Shown piece after piece: positions 52,294-62,039 of a stretch of 64,000 nucleotides of DNA. Under the pieces are notes generated by a model. The model made no database searches. It was not told the origin of the DNA and worked only from the letters and a program-made list of their open reading frames with translations. The position numbers were made by a program, and so were the translations under genes. The stretch spans positions 124,001-188,000 of the forward strand of contig NZ_QXGR01000002.1 in NCBI RefSeq assembly GCF_003604195.1, written 5' to 3'. Each line of letters begins with the position of its first letter. The first letter of the stretch is position 1. Origin of the DNA: Simplicispira lacusdiani. Its GTDB lineage: Bacteria; Pseudomonadota; Gammaproteobacteria; Burkholderiales; Burkholderiaceae_C.

Positions 52294-54693
52294 TCAGTTG
52301 CGGACCGGCTTGCCGGTGCTGAGCATGCCCATGATGCGTTCCTGCGTCTTGGGATGGGTGATGAGGCTGCAGAAGGCCTTGCGCTCCAGGGTCATGAGGT
52401 ATTCCTCGCTCACCAGGGAGCCGGCCTCCACGTCGCCGCCACAGACCACGCCGGCGATCAGGCTGGCGATGTGGAAGTCGTGCGCGCTGATGAAGCCGCC
52501 GTCGCGCATGTTGACCAGCTGCGCCTTGATGGTGGCGACGCCGCTGCGGCCCGCCACGGGGAACAGGCGCTTGTGCGGCGCGCGCCAGCCGCCGTTGGCC
52601 AGGGCCTTGGCTTCGTTGAGCGCGACGAACAGCAGCTCGTCCTTGTGCGGCACGATGACATCGCTGTCGAGCAGGTAGCCCAGCTTGCGCGATTCCAGCG
52701 CGCTGGTGCCCACCTTGGCCATGGCGGCGGCGGTGAAGCCTTCGGTCAGGAAGGGCAGCACGTCCTTGGAGGTGGACATGGCCATGTTCTCGGCGGCACG
52801 GCGCGCGATGTAAGTCAGGCCGCCGGCGCCGGGCACCAGGCCCACGCCCACTTCGACCAGGCCGATGTAGCTTTCCATGTGCACCACGCGGCGGGCCGAG
52901 TGCACGGCGAGTTCGCAGCCGCCGCCCAGCGCCAGGCCCCGGATGGCCGAGACCACGGGCACGTTGGCGTAGCGCAGGCGCAGCATGGTGTCCTGCAGTT
53001 CCTTCTCGGCGCCCTCGATGGCGCTCGCGCCGGCGATCATGAAGGCCGGCAGCATGGCCTGCAGGTCGGCACCGGCGCTGAAGGGCTCGTCGCCCGACCA
53101 CACCACCACGGCCTTGTAGTCCTTCTCGGCGATGTCCACCGCCATCGCCAGGCCTTCGGCCACATCGGGGCTGATGGCGTGCATCTTGGTCTTGATGCTG
53201 GCGATGACGACCTCGTCGTCCAGCGTCCAGAGGCGGATGGCGTCGTTCTCGTGCAGCGTCTTGCCGGCGGTGCGGAAGTCGGGCAGCGTCTCGCCCAGCA
53301 GGGCCTCGGGGAAATGCTGGCGCTGGTACACGGGCAGGTCGCGGCGCGGCACGAACTTGCCTTGCGAGGCGCTCCACGAGCCCTGGGCGGTATGCACGCC
53401 GCCGGCCTCGGCCACGGGGCCCTTGAACACCCACTCGGGCAGCGGCGCCTTGCACAGCGTCTTGCCGGCGTCGATGTCTTCCTGGACCATCTTGGCGACT
53501 TCGAGCCAGCCGGCCTCTTGCCACAGCTCGAACGGGCCCTGCTTCATGCCGAAGCCCCAGCGCATGGCCTGGTCCACGTCGCGCGCGTTGTCGGCGATGG
53601 TGGCCAGGTGCACGGCGGCGTAGTGGAAGCTGTTGCGCAGAATGGCCCACAGGAACTGGCCCTGCGCGCCCTCGGCATTGCGCAGGAGCTTGAGGCGCTC
53701 GGCGGCGGGCTTCTTGAGCATGCGGCCGTACACCTCGTCGGCCTTCTGGCCGCCGGGCACGTAGTCACCGCTGGCCAGGTCGAAACGCAGCACGTCGCGG
53801 CCGACCTTCTTGTAGAAACCGGCCTTGGCCTTCTGGCCCAGGTTGCCCATCTCGATGAGTTTCTTGAGCACCTCGGGCGTGCCGAAGCTGCCGTAGAACG
53901 GGTCGGTGGCTTCGCTCAGGTTGTCCTGCAGCGTCTTGACGACATGGGCCATGGTGTCCAGGCCCACCACATCGGCGGTGCGGAAGGTGCCGCTGCTGGC
54001 GCGGCCGAGCTTCTTGCCCGTGAGGTCGTCCACCACGTCGAAGCTCAGGCCGAAGTTCTCGACCTCCTTCATCGTGGACAGCATGCCGGCGATGCCGACG
54101 CGGTTGGCCACGAAGTTGGGCGTGTCGTGCGCGCGCACCACGCCCTTGCCCAGGCCGCTGGTGACGAAGGCTTCGAGCTGGTCGAGCACCTCGGGGGCGG
54201 TGGTGGGCGTGTTGATCAGTTCCACCAGCGTCATGTAGCGCGGCGGGTTGAAGAAGTGGATGCCGCAGAAGCGCGGCTTGATGCTCTCGGGCAGTGCCTC
54301 GGAGAGCTTGGTGATCGACAGGCCCGAGGTGTTGGACGCCACGATGGCGTGCGGTGCCACGAACGGGGCGATCTTGGTGTACAGGTCCAGCTTCCAGTCC
54401 ATGCGCTCGGCGATGGCCTCGATGATGAGGTCGCAGCCGCGCAGCTGTTCCAGATGCTCTTCGTAGTTGGCCTGGCCGATCAGCGCGGCGTCGTCGGCCA
54501 CGCCCAGCGGCGAGGGCTTGAGCTTCTTGAGGTTGTCGATGGCACGGGTCACGATGCCGTTCTTGGCGCCTTCCTTGGCGGGCAGGTCGAACAGCACCAC
54601 GGGCACCTTGACGTTGACCAGGTGCGCGGCGATCTGCGCGCCCATCACGCCAGCGCCGAGGACGGCGACTTTCTTCACTTGAAATCGGGACAT
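52294..54693 (-). CDS. 3-hydroxyacyl-CoA dehydrogenase/enoyl-CoA hydratase, FadN type
   Basis: A 799-residue bifunctional beta-oxidation enzyme. Unlike E. coli FadB, the dehydrogenase comes first: NAD loop VAVLGAGVMGAQIAAHL (9–25), then FCGIHFFNPPRYMTLVELI with the catalytic His, and a second dehydrogenase domain. The C-terminal half is a crotonase domain with DEPFSAGADLQAML and IRGLALGGGCELAVHS. This order matches Bacillus FadN-like proteins common in betaproteobacteria. It pairs with the thiolase downstream. Confidence 0.93.
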   Translation of the reverse strand: MSRFQVKKVAVLGAGVMGAQIAAHLVNVKVPVVLFDLPAKEGAKNGIVTRAIDNLKKLKPSPLGVADDAALIGQANYEEHLEQLRGCDLIIEAIAERMDWKLDLYTKIAPFVAPHAIVASNTSGLSITKLSEALPESIKPRFCGIHFFNPPRYMTLVELINTPTTAPEVLDQLEAFVTSGLGKGVVRAHDTPNFVANRVGIAGMLSTMKEVENFGLSFDVVDDLTGKKLGRASSGTFRTADVVGLDTMAHVVKTLQDNLSEATDPFYGSFGTPEVLKKLIEMGNLGQKAKAGFYKKVGRDVLRFDLASGDYVPGGQKADEVYGRMLKKPAAERLKLLRNAEGAQGQFLWAILRNSFHYAAVHLATIADNARDVDQAMRWGFGMKQGPFELWQEAGWLEVAKMVQEDIDAGKTLCKAPLPEWVFKGPVAEAGGVHTAQGSWSASQGKFVPRRDLPVYQRQHFPEALLGETLPDFRTAGKTLHENDAIRLWTLDDEVVIASIKTKMHAISPDVAEGLAMAVDIAEKDYKAVVVWSGDEPFSAGADLQAMLPAFMIAGASAIEGAEKELQDTMLRLRYANVPVVSAIRGLALGGGCELAVHSARRVVHMESYIGLVEVGVGLVPGAGGLTYIARRAAENMAMSTSKDVLPFLTEGFTAAAMAKVGTSALESRKLGYLLDSDVIVPHKDELLFVALNEAKALANGGWRAPHKRLFPVAGRSGVATIKAQLVNMRDGGFISAHDFHIASLIAGVVCGGDVEAGSLVSEEYLMTLERKAFCSLITHPKTQERIMGMLSTGKPVRN

Positions 54694-54750
54694 GTCTTTT
54701 GTTCCTTGTTGGTGGCCTTGCCGCGCCCTGCACGGGCAAGGCCGTGGCCG

Positions 54751-55188
54751 TTACTGGACCCGGACCCAGGTCTGCGTGCGGCCGAAGGGGCCGATGGAGC
54801 CGCGCACTTCGAGCTTCTTGCCGCCCTCGACGGGCGTCATGCGCAGCGTGTAGTTGCGGCCGTTCTCGGGATCGAGGATCTTGCCGCCCTCCCACACGTC
54901 CTTGCCCTCGGCCTTCTTGGCGTTGCGGATGATCTCCAGGCCCAGCAGCGGCTTGTCCTTGCGGTCGTCGCTGCATTCCTTGCAGACGTCCTCGGGCTTG
55001 GCATCCTTGGCCAGGCGCTTTTCCAGCACACCGGTCAGCACGCCCGCGCCGTTGGCCTGGATACGGATCTCGGCCTTGGCCTCGCCGGTCTTGTCGTCGA
55101 TGTTGCGCCACAGGCCCTCGGGCGTCATCTGGGCCCACGAAGGGGCTGCAATCACTGCAAAAACAATAGCTGCCAGCGCTTTATTCAT
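54751..55188 (-). CDS. DUF2147 domain-containing exported protein
   Basis: A 145-residue secreted protein. The signal peptide MNKALAAIVFAVIAAPSWAQ is followed by the DUF2147 core (GLWRNIDDKTGEAKAEIRIQ, EDVCKECSDDRKDKPLLGLE, RMTPVEGGKKLEVRGSIG). Function unknown. Start codon and the first ten codons lie inside a family B repeat. It sits between the acyl-CoA dehydrogenase and the bifunctional enzyme on the same strand, a regular companion of that operon in Comamonadaceae as I recall. Confidence 0.88.
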   Translation of the reverse strand: MNKALAAIVFAVIAAPSWAQMTPEGLWRNIDDKTGEAKAEIRIQANGAGVLTGVLEKRLAKDAKPEDVCKECSDDRKDKPLLGLEIIRNAKKAEGKDVWEGGKILDPENGRNYTLRMTPVEGGKKLEVRGSIGPFGRTQTWVRVQ

Positions 55189-55218
55189 GGGCTCTCCAGT
55201 GCCAAAAGGCTTTAAATC
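55156..55218. repeat. family B repeat forming the start of the DUF2147 gene
   Basis: Plus-strand CAAAAACAATAGCTGCCAGC, GCTTTATTCATGGGCTCTCC and AGTGCCAAAAGGCTTTAAAT. On the minus strand the element reads through the ATG (55188) and encodes MNKALAAIVF, and its other arm contains the GGAGAG ribosome site. Confidence 0.7.
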
Positions 55219-55233
55219 CGCTGCGAAAGGGAC

Positions 55234-57030
55234 TCAGGCCAGGGCCAGGTCGGTGTCCATGAGCACCTTGGAGCCGGTGCGGGCGGTGCGCATCAGCGTC
55301 GCCGTCTCGGGGAAGAGCTTGGCGAAGTAGAAGCGCGCGGTCTGCAGCTTGGCGGGGTAGAACGGGTCGGTGTTGCCGGCGGCGATCTCGCGCAGGGCCA
55401 CCTGGGCCATGCGGGCGAAGAAGTAGCCGAACACCAGGTGGCCGGCGACGCGCAGGTAGTCCACGGCGGCGGCGCCCACTTCGTCGGGGTTCTGGAAGCC
55501 CTTGAAGCCGATCTCGGTGGTGAACTTGGTCATCTGGTCGCCCAGGTAGGCCACGGGGTTGATGAACTCGGCCATCTTCTCGTTCACGCCTTCCTCGGCC
55601 ACGAGCTGGCCCACGAGCTTGCCGAACTTCTTCAGCGTGGCGCCGTTGTTCGACAGCACCTTGCGGCCCAGCAGGTCGAGCGACTGGATGGTGTTCGTGC
55701 CTTCATAGATCATGTTGATGCGGTTGTCGCGCACGAACTGCTCCATGCCCCATTCCTTGATGAAGCCGTGGCCGCCGAAGACCTGCATGCAGGCGTTGGT
55801 GGCGATGTGGCCGTTGTCGGTCAGGAAGGCCTTGGCGATGGGCGTGAGCAGGGCGAGCATCTCGCCGCTGTCCTTGCGCACCTTCTCGTCGGGGTGGTTG
55901 TGCTCTTTTTCGAGCAGCATGGCGCAGTAAGCTTCCAGGGCGCGGCCGCCCTCGGCGTAGGCCTTGGCGGTCATCAGCATCTTGCGCACGTCGGGGTGCA
56001 CGATGATGGGGTCGGCGGGCTGGTCCTTGGCCTTGGGGCCGGTCAGCGAGCGCATCTGGATGCGGTCCTTGGCGTAGGCCAGGGCGTTCTGGAAGGCCAC
56101 TTCGGTCAGGCCCAGGGACTGGTTGCCCACGCCCAGGCGCGCGGCGTTCATCATCACGAACATGCCCTGCATGCCCTTGTTGGGCTGGCCGACCATGGTG
56201 CCCACGGCGCCTTCGAGCGTCATCTGGCAGGTGGCGCTGGCCTTGATGCCCATCTTGTGCTCCAGGCCGGAACAGAAGATGCCGTTGCGCTCGCCCAGGG
56301 AGCCGTCCTTGTTCACATGGAACTTGGGCACGATGAACAGGCTGATGCCCTTGATGCCGGGGGGCGCGTCGGGCAGGCGGGCCAGCACCAGGTGGATGAT
56401 GTTGCCGGCCATGTCGTGTTCACCGGCGCTGATGAAGATCTTGTTGCCGGTGATCTTGTAGGTGCCGTCGGCCTGGGGCTCGGCCTTGGTGCGCATCAGG
56501 CCCAGGTCGGTGCCGCAGTGGGGTTCGGTCAGGCACATGGTGCCGGTCCATTCGCCGCTGGTCATCTTGGGCAGGTAGGTGGCCTTCTGCTCGGGCGTGC
56601 CGTGGGTTTCCAGGGCGGCGTAGGCGCCATGGGTCAGGCCGGGGTACATGGTCCAGGCCTGGTTGGCGCTGTTGAGCATCTCGTAGAACAGGGTGTTGAC
56701 CACGTAGGGCAGGCCCTGGCCGCCGTATTCGGGGTCGCAGCCCAGCGCCGCCCAGCCGCCCTCGATGTACTGGGCATAGGCTTCCTTGAAGCCCTTGGGC
56801 GTGGTCACCTCGTGGGTGGCCTGGTTGATCGTGCAACCCTCGGCGTCGCCGCTGATGTTCAGCGGGAACGCCACCTCGGCCGCGAACTTGCCGCCTTCTT
56901 CGAGCACGGCGTTGATGGTGTCGGCGTCGATGTCGGCATGCTTGGGGATCTGCTGGAGATCCGCCGTGACGTTGAACACTTCGTGCATCACGAACTGCAT
57001 GTCGCGCAGGGGCGGCGTGTAAGTAGGCAT
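55234..57030 (-). CDS. acyl-CoA dehydrogenase (C-terminal-extended)
   Basis: A 598-residue FAD acyl-CoA dehydrogenase doing the first step of beta-oxidation. TGTMCLTEPHCGTDLGLMRT and KITGNKIFISAGEHD (FAD site), QVFGGHGFIKEWGMEQFVRD and the catalytic Glu region NMIYEGTNTIQSLDLLGRKV are present. The extra ~120 C-terminal residues are typical of the long form (DUF/AidB-like C-domain) found with FadN-type operons. It follows a TetR gene by 40 bases. Confidence 0.93.
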   Translation of the reverse strand: MPTYTPPLRDMQFVMHEVFNVTADLQQIPKHADIDADTINAVLEEGGKFAAEVAFPLNISGDAEGCTINQATHEVTTPKGFKEAYAQYIEGGWAALGCDPEYGGQGLPYVVNTLFYEMLNSANQAWTMYPGLTHGAYAALETHGTPEQKATYLPKMTSGEWTGTMCLTEPHCGTDLGLMRTKAEPQADGTYKITGNKIFISAGEHDMAGNIIHLVLARLPDAPPGIKGISLFIVPKFHVNKDGSLGERNGIFCSGLEHKMGIKASATCQMTLEGAVGTMVGQPNKGMQGMFVMMNAARLGVGNQSLGLTEVAFQNALAYAKDRIQMRSLTGPKAKDQPADPIIVHPDVRKMLMTAKAYAEGGRALEAYCAMLLEKEHNHPDEKVRKDSGEMLALLTPIAKAFLTDNGHIATNACMQVFGGHGFIKEWGMEQFVRDNRINMIYEGTNTIQSLDLLGRKVLSNNGATLKKFGKLVGQLVAEEGVNEKMAEFINPVAYLGDQMTKFTTEIGFKGFQNPDEVGAAAVDYLRVAGHLVFGYFFARMAQVALREIAAGNTDPFYPAKLQTARFYFAKLFPETATLMRTARTGSKVLMDTDLALA

Positions 57031-57070
57031 GGATGTCTCCTTGGAAAGAAAGTGGAGTTGGGACAGAGAA

Positions 57071-57745
57071 TTAGCCAGCGGCCGGCGGTTGCGCGGCGAA
57101 GCGGGCGAGGATGTTGTCGAAACCGGTGAGCGCGCGCTCGATGGAGCCGGGGTTCTTCAGGAAACGCGCTTCGTAGTGCAGCGCGAGGATGAGGCCGTGG
57201 ACCTCGAACAGCATCTGGTCCTCGACCACGTCGGAACGCAGCTGCCCCAGTTCCTTGGCCTGCTTGATGGCGCGCTTCATGGCGGCGTGCCAGGTCAGGA
57301 CGGAATGGGCCAGCGCATCGCGCACCGGGCCGGTGCGGTCGTCGAACTCGATGGCGCCGCTGATGTAGATGCAGCCCGAATCGATCTCGATCGAGGTGCG
57401 CTTCATCCAGTTGTCGAACAGCGCGCGCAGGCGCTGCACGCCGCGCGGCGCCGACATGGCGGGGTAGAACACCTCCTGCTCGAAGCAGTGGTGGTATTCG
57501 CGGATGACCGAGACCTGCAGCTCTTCGCGCGAACCGAAATGCGCGAAGACGCCGGACTTGCTCATGCCCATCACGTCGGCGAGCGCGCCGATCGACAGGC
57601 CCTCCAGGCCGATGTGCGTGGCCAGGCCGAGCGCGGCCTCGATGATGGCCTGCTTGGTCTGCTGCCCTTTTTGCAGCGCCCGGGCGCTGCCGGCACGGCC
57701 GCGGCTGGCGCGGGGCGTCGGGCTGGAAGAAGTGGTTGCGGGCAT
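57071..57745 (-). CDS. TetR/AcrR family transcriptional regulator of the beta-oxidation operon
   Basis: A 224-residue TetR protein with helix-turn-helix GLEGLSIGALADVMGMSKSG, VFAHFGSREELQ and a TetR_C ligand domain. First gene of the run leading into acyl-CoA dehydrogenase, so autoregulation with acyl-CoA or fatty acid as ligand is a reasonable inference. A perfect 12-base palindrome lies 14 bases before the start. ATG 57745 is preferred to the longer frame, which lacks similarity. Confidence 0.88.
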   Translation of the reverse strand: MPATTSSSPTPRASRGRAGSARALQKGQQTKQAIIEAALGLATHIGLEGLSIGALADVMGMSKSGVFAHFGSREELQVSVIREYHHCFEQEVFYPAMSAPRGVQRLRALFDNWMKRTSIEIDSGCIYISGAIEFDDRTGPVRDALAHSVLTWHAAMKRAIKQAKELGQLRSDVVEDQMLFEVHGLILALHYEARFLKNPGSIERALTGFDNILARFAAQPPAAG

Positions 57746-57759
57746 GGGCGAATAAAAAC

Positions 57760-57771
57760 GAACGATCGTTC
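57760..57771. promoter_or_regulatory. perfect palindrome operator upstream of tetR
   Basis: GAACGATCGTTC, in the wider context ACGAACGATCGTTCTA, is a perfect 12-base palindrome 14 bases before the TetR start. It is of the GAACGnnCGTTC kind bound by several TetR proteins and most likely controls the fatty-acid operon downstream. Confidence 0.6.
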
Positions 57772-57971
57772 TATTCTGCAGCAAATTCCTTCCAGCGCCA
57801 GCCATGCCCCCAAAAATAGAGAGCCGTCTCCAACCCTGCGTTGCACGCATGCCACCGGCCGGCCATGCCCGCCGTACCGGAAGAGATGACGCATTTCCCG
57901 CGCGCGTCACCCTGGTGCCGCGCACCCCGGGAAGGTCATGGAGAAAAGCGCGGCGCGCACGCCGCGAAGGG

Positions 57972-58646
57972 TCAGAGCATCAGCGCCAGGCTGGCTTCGA
58001 GCTGTTCCGTGGGCAGGCGCCGGAAGCCCGAGCGCGCGAAGCGCTGCAGCCGCCCCTGGGCGAAGGCCGTGAGCACACCGGCGGCCACCTGGGCATCGAC
58101 CGTGGGCGCGGCCGAACCGGCAGCACCCGCCGCCGGGCGCAGGCACTGGCGCAGGGTGGACTCGATGCGGTCGAAGAACTGGTTCATGCGCTGCTGCAGG
58201 CGCTCGTGCTCCAGCACCAGGGCATCGCCGACCATCACGCGCACCATGCCGGGGTTGCGCTCGCCGAACTGCAGCAGCAGGGCCACCACGCGCAGCGCCT
58301 GGCGCGCGCCATCGTCGCTGGCTTCGGGCAGACCTTGCCCGGTGATCTGCGCCACGCGCGTGAACACGGCCTGCTCGATGAAGTCGATCAGCGCCTCGAA
58401 CATCTGGGCCTTGCTGGCGAAATGACGGTACAGCGCGGCCTCGCTCACGCCCAGGCGCGCGGCCAGCGCGGCCGTGGTGATGCGCTCGGCCCCGGGTTGC
58501 TCCAGCATGGCAGCCAGGGCCTGCAGGATCTGCTCGCGCCGCTCGCCAGGGCGCGGCCGCTTGCGCTGCGGGGCGACGGGCTCCGCCCCGGCTTCCAATG
58601 CACCGGAGGGGTTGGGGGCGTCAAGAGGTTGCGCGGGCTCTGGCAT
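57972..58646 (-). CDS. slmA: nucleoid occlusion factor SlmA
   Basis: A TetR-family protein that binds SlmA boxes on the chromosome and blocks FtsZ assembly over DNA. The 224-residue product has a ~35-residue Pro/Glu-rich leader, then RREQILQALAAMLEQPGAER and ITTAALAARLGVSEAALYRH, FASKAQMFEALIDFIE, characteristic of SlmA. SlmA is usually encoded next to argB in Burkholderiales; here a two-component system separates them. Confidence 0.92.
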   Translation of the reverse strand: MPEPAQPLDAPNPSGALEAGAEPVAPQRKRPRPGERREQILQALAAMLEQPGAERITTAALAARLGVSEAALYRHFASKAQMFEALIDFIEQAVFTRVAQITGQGLPEASDDGARQALRVVALLLQFGERNPGMVRVMVGDALVLEHERLQQRMNQFFDRIESTLRQCLRPAAGAAGSAAPTVDAQVAAGVLTAFAQGRLQRFARSGFRRLPTEQLEASLALML

Positions 58647-58697
58647 GGTGTTTCAAATGTGTGCAAACGATTCTCGCACAGCGCAAGTGGCGGGCTT

Positions 58698-60173
58698 TCA
58701 GGCTGGAAACACCAGGGTGACCCGCAGGCCCCGGCCGCTGGCGCCCTGCTCCAGCGTGAGCGTGGCACCATGCGCGCGGGCGATCTCGTCGGCGATTGGC
58801 AGACCCAGCCCCGTGCCCTCGCCCTCGGTGCCCGGCACGCGGTAGAAGCGCTGCAGCACGCGCGCGCATTCCTCCGGCGGCACGCCGGGGCCGTCGTCCT
58901 CGACCTGCAGGAAGGCGCACTCCGCGCCCCCGGGCCCGGCCTGGGTGCCGCAGCGGATGGTGACGCTGCCGCCCGCCGGGGTGTACTTGATGGCGTTGTC
59001 CACCAGGTTCGACAGCAGCTCGCGCAGCAACCAGCCATGGCCCGAGACATGCACGGGCCGGGCATCGAGCCCGAGGTCGATGCCCTTGCCCGTGGCCGCG
59101 TCGAGGTACAGCTCCAGCAGGGTTTCGCACAGGTCCTTGATGTCCACGCGCTGCATGGCCTGCGCATCGATGCTGCGCGCGTCGGCCCGCGACAGGGCCA
59201 GCAACTGGTGCGCGAGCTGGGAGGTCCGGCGCGTGGCATCGCGCAGCTTCTCGATTTCAACCGCTCCCAAAGTGATAGCTGCCACCGCTTTACCAGATTG
59301 CCCTGGAGTGCTTTTTTGCTGTGAAACTGGCGTGCTGCCGGCTGTCTTCACGCCCGAGCGCGCCAGCAAGGCCCAGGCCTCCACCTGGGCCTGCAGGCCC
59401 GCCAGCGGCGTGCGCAACTGGTGCGCCGCATCGGCCACGAAGCGGCGCTGGCCCTCGGCCTGCGCGTTGACAAGCACGAACAGCCGGTTCAGCGAATGCA
59501 CCAGGGGCCGCACCTCGGCGGGCGATGCCGCCTCGTCGATGGGGCTGAGATCGCGGGGTGAACGCCGCTCCACGGCGGCGGCCAGATCGACCAGGGGCTT
59601 GAAGGCGCGGCCCACGGCCCAGTGGATGGCCAGCGCGGCGGCCGCCACGAGGATGAGGTTGGGCAGAAGCACGCGCAGCAGCAGGTGCCGGGCCCAGCGC
59701 TGGCGCGGGTCCGAGCCATCGGCCAGGGCCACCACCATCTCGCCCGCGCCCGTGCGCCCGCGCTGCACGGCCACGCGGTAGGTGATGCCGCCCTCCTCGA
59801 CGCTGTGGAATTCGGGCTCATGGGTCGCGGGGATGGCGCCATGCACCCATTCATCCCCCAGCACCAGCCGGCCCGACAGATCCCGCACGCTGAACCCCGT
59901 GTAGCCCGGGTTGGAGCGCAGGAAGTCCTCCACGGGCGGCGCCAGCAGCCACACCGGCAGGTCATTCTCGTCCCCTCCCGGCGCCAGCACCGAATCGGCC
60001 AGCGCGGGCAGCAGGCGCAGCAGGCGCTGGTCGTGGCGCGTCGCTGCCTCGTCGGCCGAGCGGTAATCCAGCCACACTCCGATCAGCGCCAGCACGCACA
60101 GGGGCAACACCAGCAACAACAGCAGGCGGTTGCGCAGATCGGAGGTCATGGCGTGCAGACGGGGGCGCTGCAT
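58698..60173 (-). CDS. sensor histidine kinase, TctE/QseC type
   Basis: A 491-residue membrane kinase. Two membrane segments (about 17–35 and 166–186) flank a periplasmic sensor; a HAMP region follows, then the H-box FVADAAHQLRTPLAGL with H251. ATPase boxes are ELLSNLVDNAIKYTP (N), VEDDGPGVPPEE (G1) and GTGLGLPIADEI (G2). A family B repeat encodes about residues 285–304 in the loop between the two dimerisation helices; the H-box to LLALSR distance is about 26 residues longer than in E. coli QseC. The start is ATG 60173; TTG 60191 and ATG 60149 are alternatives. Confidence 0.9.
   Translation of the reverse strand: MQRPRLHAMTSDLRNRLLLLLVLPLCVLALIGVWLDYRSADEAATRHDQRLLRLLPALADSVLAPGGDENDLPVWLLAPPVEDFLRSNPGYTGFSVRDLSGRLVLGDEWVHGAIPATHEPEFHSVEEGGITYRVAVQRGRTGAGEMVVALADGSDPRQRWARHLLLRVLLPNLILVAAAALAIHWAVGRAFKPLVDLAAAVERRSPRDLSPIDEAASPAEVRPLVHSLNRLFVLVNAQAEGQRRFVADAAHQLRTPLAGLQAQVEAWALLARSGVKTAGSTPVSQQKSTPGQSGKAVAAITLGAVEIEKLRDATRRTSQLAHQLLALSRADARSIDAQAMQRVDIKDLCETLLELYLDAATGKGIDLGLDARPVHVSGHGWLLRELLSNLVDNAIKYTPAGGSVTIRCGTQAGPGGAECAFLQVEDDGPGVPPEECARVLQRFYRVPGTEGEGTGLGLPIADEIARAHGATLTLEQGASGRGLRVTLVFPA
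59257..59328. repeat. family B repeat inside the histidine kinase gene
   Basis: Plus-strand CAACCGCTCCCAAAGTGATA, GCTGCCACCGCTTTACCAGA, TTGCCCTGGAGTGCTTTTTT and GCTGTGAAACTG follow the family B consensus over its whole length. The kinase reading frame continues through it, giving an inserted STPGQSGKAVAAITLGA-type segment. Confidence 0.72.
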
Positions 60174-60233
60174 GGCCGGCGGGGCGTTCAAGCTTGGGGC
60201 CTGTTCACACTCTTGTTCCAGTGCGAGCAGACC

Positions 60234-60926
<693 letters not shown>

Positions 60927-60968
60927 ATATCACCCTCGGCGTTCAATCAGGTATCGGCGCATGCCTCG

Positions 60969-61088
60969 GGCGCGACCCAGGCCAGCGCCCCCGCGCAAGG
61001 GCCGCCCCGCCGCGCTGGGGGCGTTCCCCCTCCGCATTGCGCAGCAATGCAAGAGAAGAGGGAAGGCGCGCAGCGACTCAGGGGGGTG
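60969..61088 (-). repeat. family A GC-rich 3'-flank repeat (full copy)
   Basis: Minus-strand copy starting ACACCCCCCTGAGTCGCTGC just after the argB stop and ending GGCCTGGGTCGCGCC before the response-regulator gene. Its central inverted pair is CTTGCATTGCTGCGCAATGC. Confidence 0.75.
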
Positions 61089-61094
61089 TTCATC

Positions 61095-61991
61095 TCAATG
61101 GCTACGGATCATGGTGCCATAGGCCTGCTCGGTCAGGATCTCCAGCAGCATGGCGTGGGGCACGCGCCCGTCGATGATATGCACGGCATTCACGCCGGCC
61201 TTGGCGGCATCGAGCGCGCCAGCGATCTTGGGCAGCATGCCGCCCGAGATCGTGCCGTCGGCGAACAACTCGTCGATGCGGCGCGCGGTCAGGTCGGTCA
61301 GCAGGTTGCCCGCCTTGTCCAGCACGCCGGGGGTGTTGGTCAGCAGCATGAGTTTCTCGGCCCGCAGCACCTCGGCCAGCTTGCTGGCCACGACATCGGC
61401 GTTGATGTTGTAGCTTTCGTTGTTCTCGCCGAAGCCGATGGGGCTGATGACGGGAATGAAGGCGTCGTCCTGCAGCGCCTTGACCACGCTGGGGTCGATG
61501 GCGACGATGTCGCCCACCTGGCCCACGTCGTGCTCGACCGAGGGGTCCTTGTTATCGAGCATCTTGAGCTTGCGCGCGCGGATCATGCCGCCGTCGCGCC
61601 CCGTCAGGCCCACGGCCTTGCCGCCGGCCTGGTTGATCAGGCCCACGATGTCCTGCTGCACCTCGCCGGCCAGCACCCATTCGACCACCTCCATGGTCTC
61701 GGCGTCGGTGACGCGCATGCCCTGGATGAACTCACCCTTCTTGCCCAGCCGGCCCAGCGCCGCCTCGATCTGCGGGCCGCCGCCATGCACCACCACGGGG
61801 TTCATGCCCACGAGCTTGAGCAGGACCACGTCCTCGGCGAAATCCTGCTGCAGCGCAGGGTCGGTCATGGCGTTGCCGCCGTATTTGATGACCATGGTCT
61901 TGCCATGGAACTTGCGGATGTAGGGCAGCGCCTGGGCCAGGATCTCGGCCTTGTCGCGCGGTGCAATCGAAAGTAGGTGGTCGGTGGTCAT
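61095..61991 (-). CDS. argB: acetylglutamate kinase
   Basis: ArgB phosphorylates N-acetylglutamate in arginine synthesis. The 298-residue product has [35 protein letters not shown] (substrate Gly-rich loop), [15 protein letters not shown] and [11 protein letters not shown], with [15 protein letters not shown] near the end. The long form with an N-terminal helix ([20 protein letters not shown]) is typical of arginine-inhibited hexameric enzymes. The start is ATG 61991; the upstream frame has no similarity. Confidence 0.95.
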   Translation of the reverse strand: MTTDHLLSIAPRDKAEILAQALPYIRKFHGKTMVIKYGGNAMTDPALQQDFAEDVVLLKLVGMNPVVVHGGGPQIEAALGRLGKKGEFIQGMRVTDAETMEVVEWVLAGEVQQDIVGLINQAGGKAVGLTGRDGGMIRARKLKMLDNKDPSVEHDVGQVGDIVAIDPSVVKALQDDAFIPVISPIGFGENNESYNINADVVASKLAEVLRAEKLMLLTNTPGVLDKAGNLLTDLTARRIDELFADGTISGGMLPKIAGALDAAKAGVNAVHIIDGRVPHAMLLEILTEQAYGTMIRSH

Positions 61992-62039
61992 GGAAACAGG
62001 CACTCGGTCAGGAACGGGAATGCGCAAATTGTGCCGCAT

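Noticed and set aside
51739..55215. Plus-strand open frame of over 1100 codons opposite the FadN-type gene
   Set aside because: Antisense shadow of the bifunctional beta-oxidation gene; low-complexity His/Leu/Val/Gly composition, no recognisable motif and no ribosome site.
55438..57129. Plus-strand open frame opposite the acyl-CoA dehydrogenase
   Set aside because: Shadow of a strongly conserved gene; no independent coding signal.
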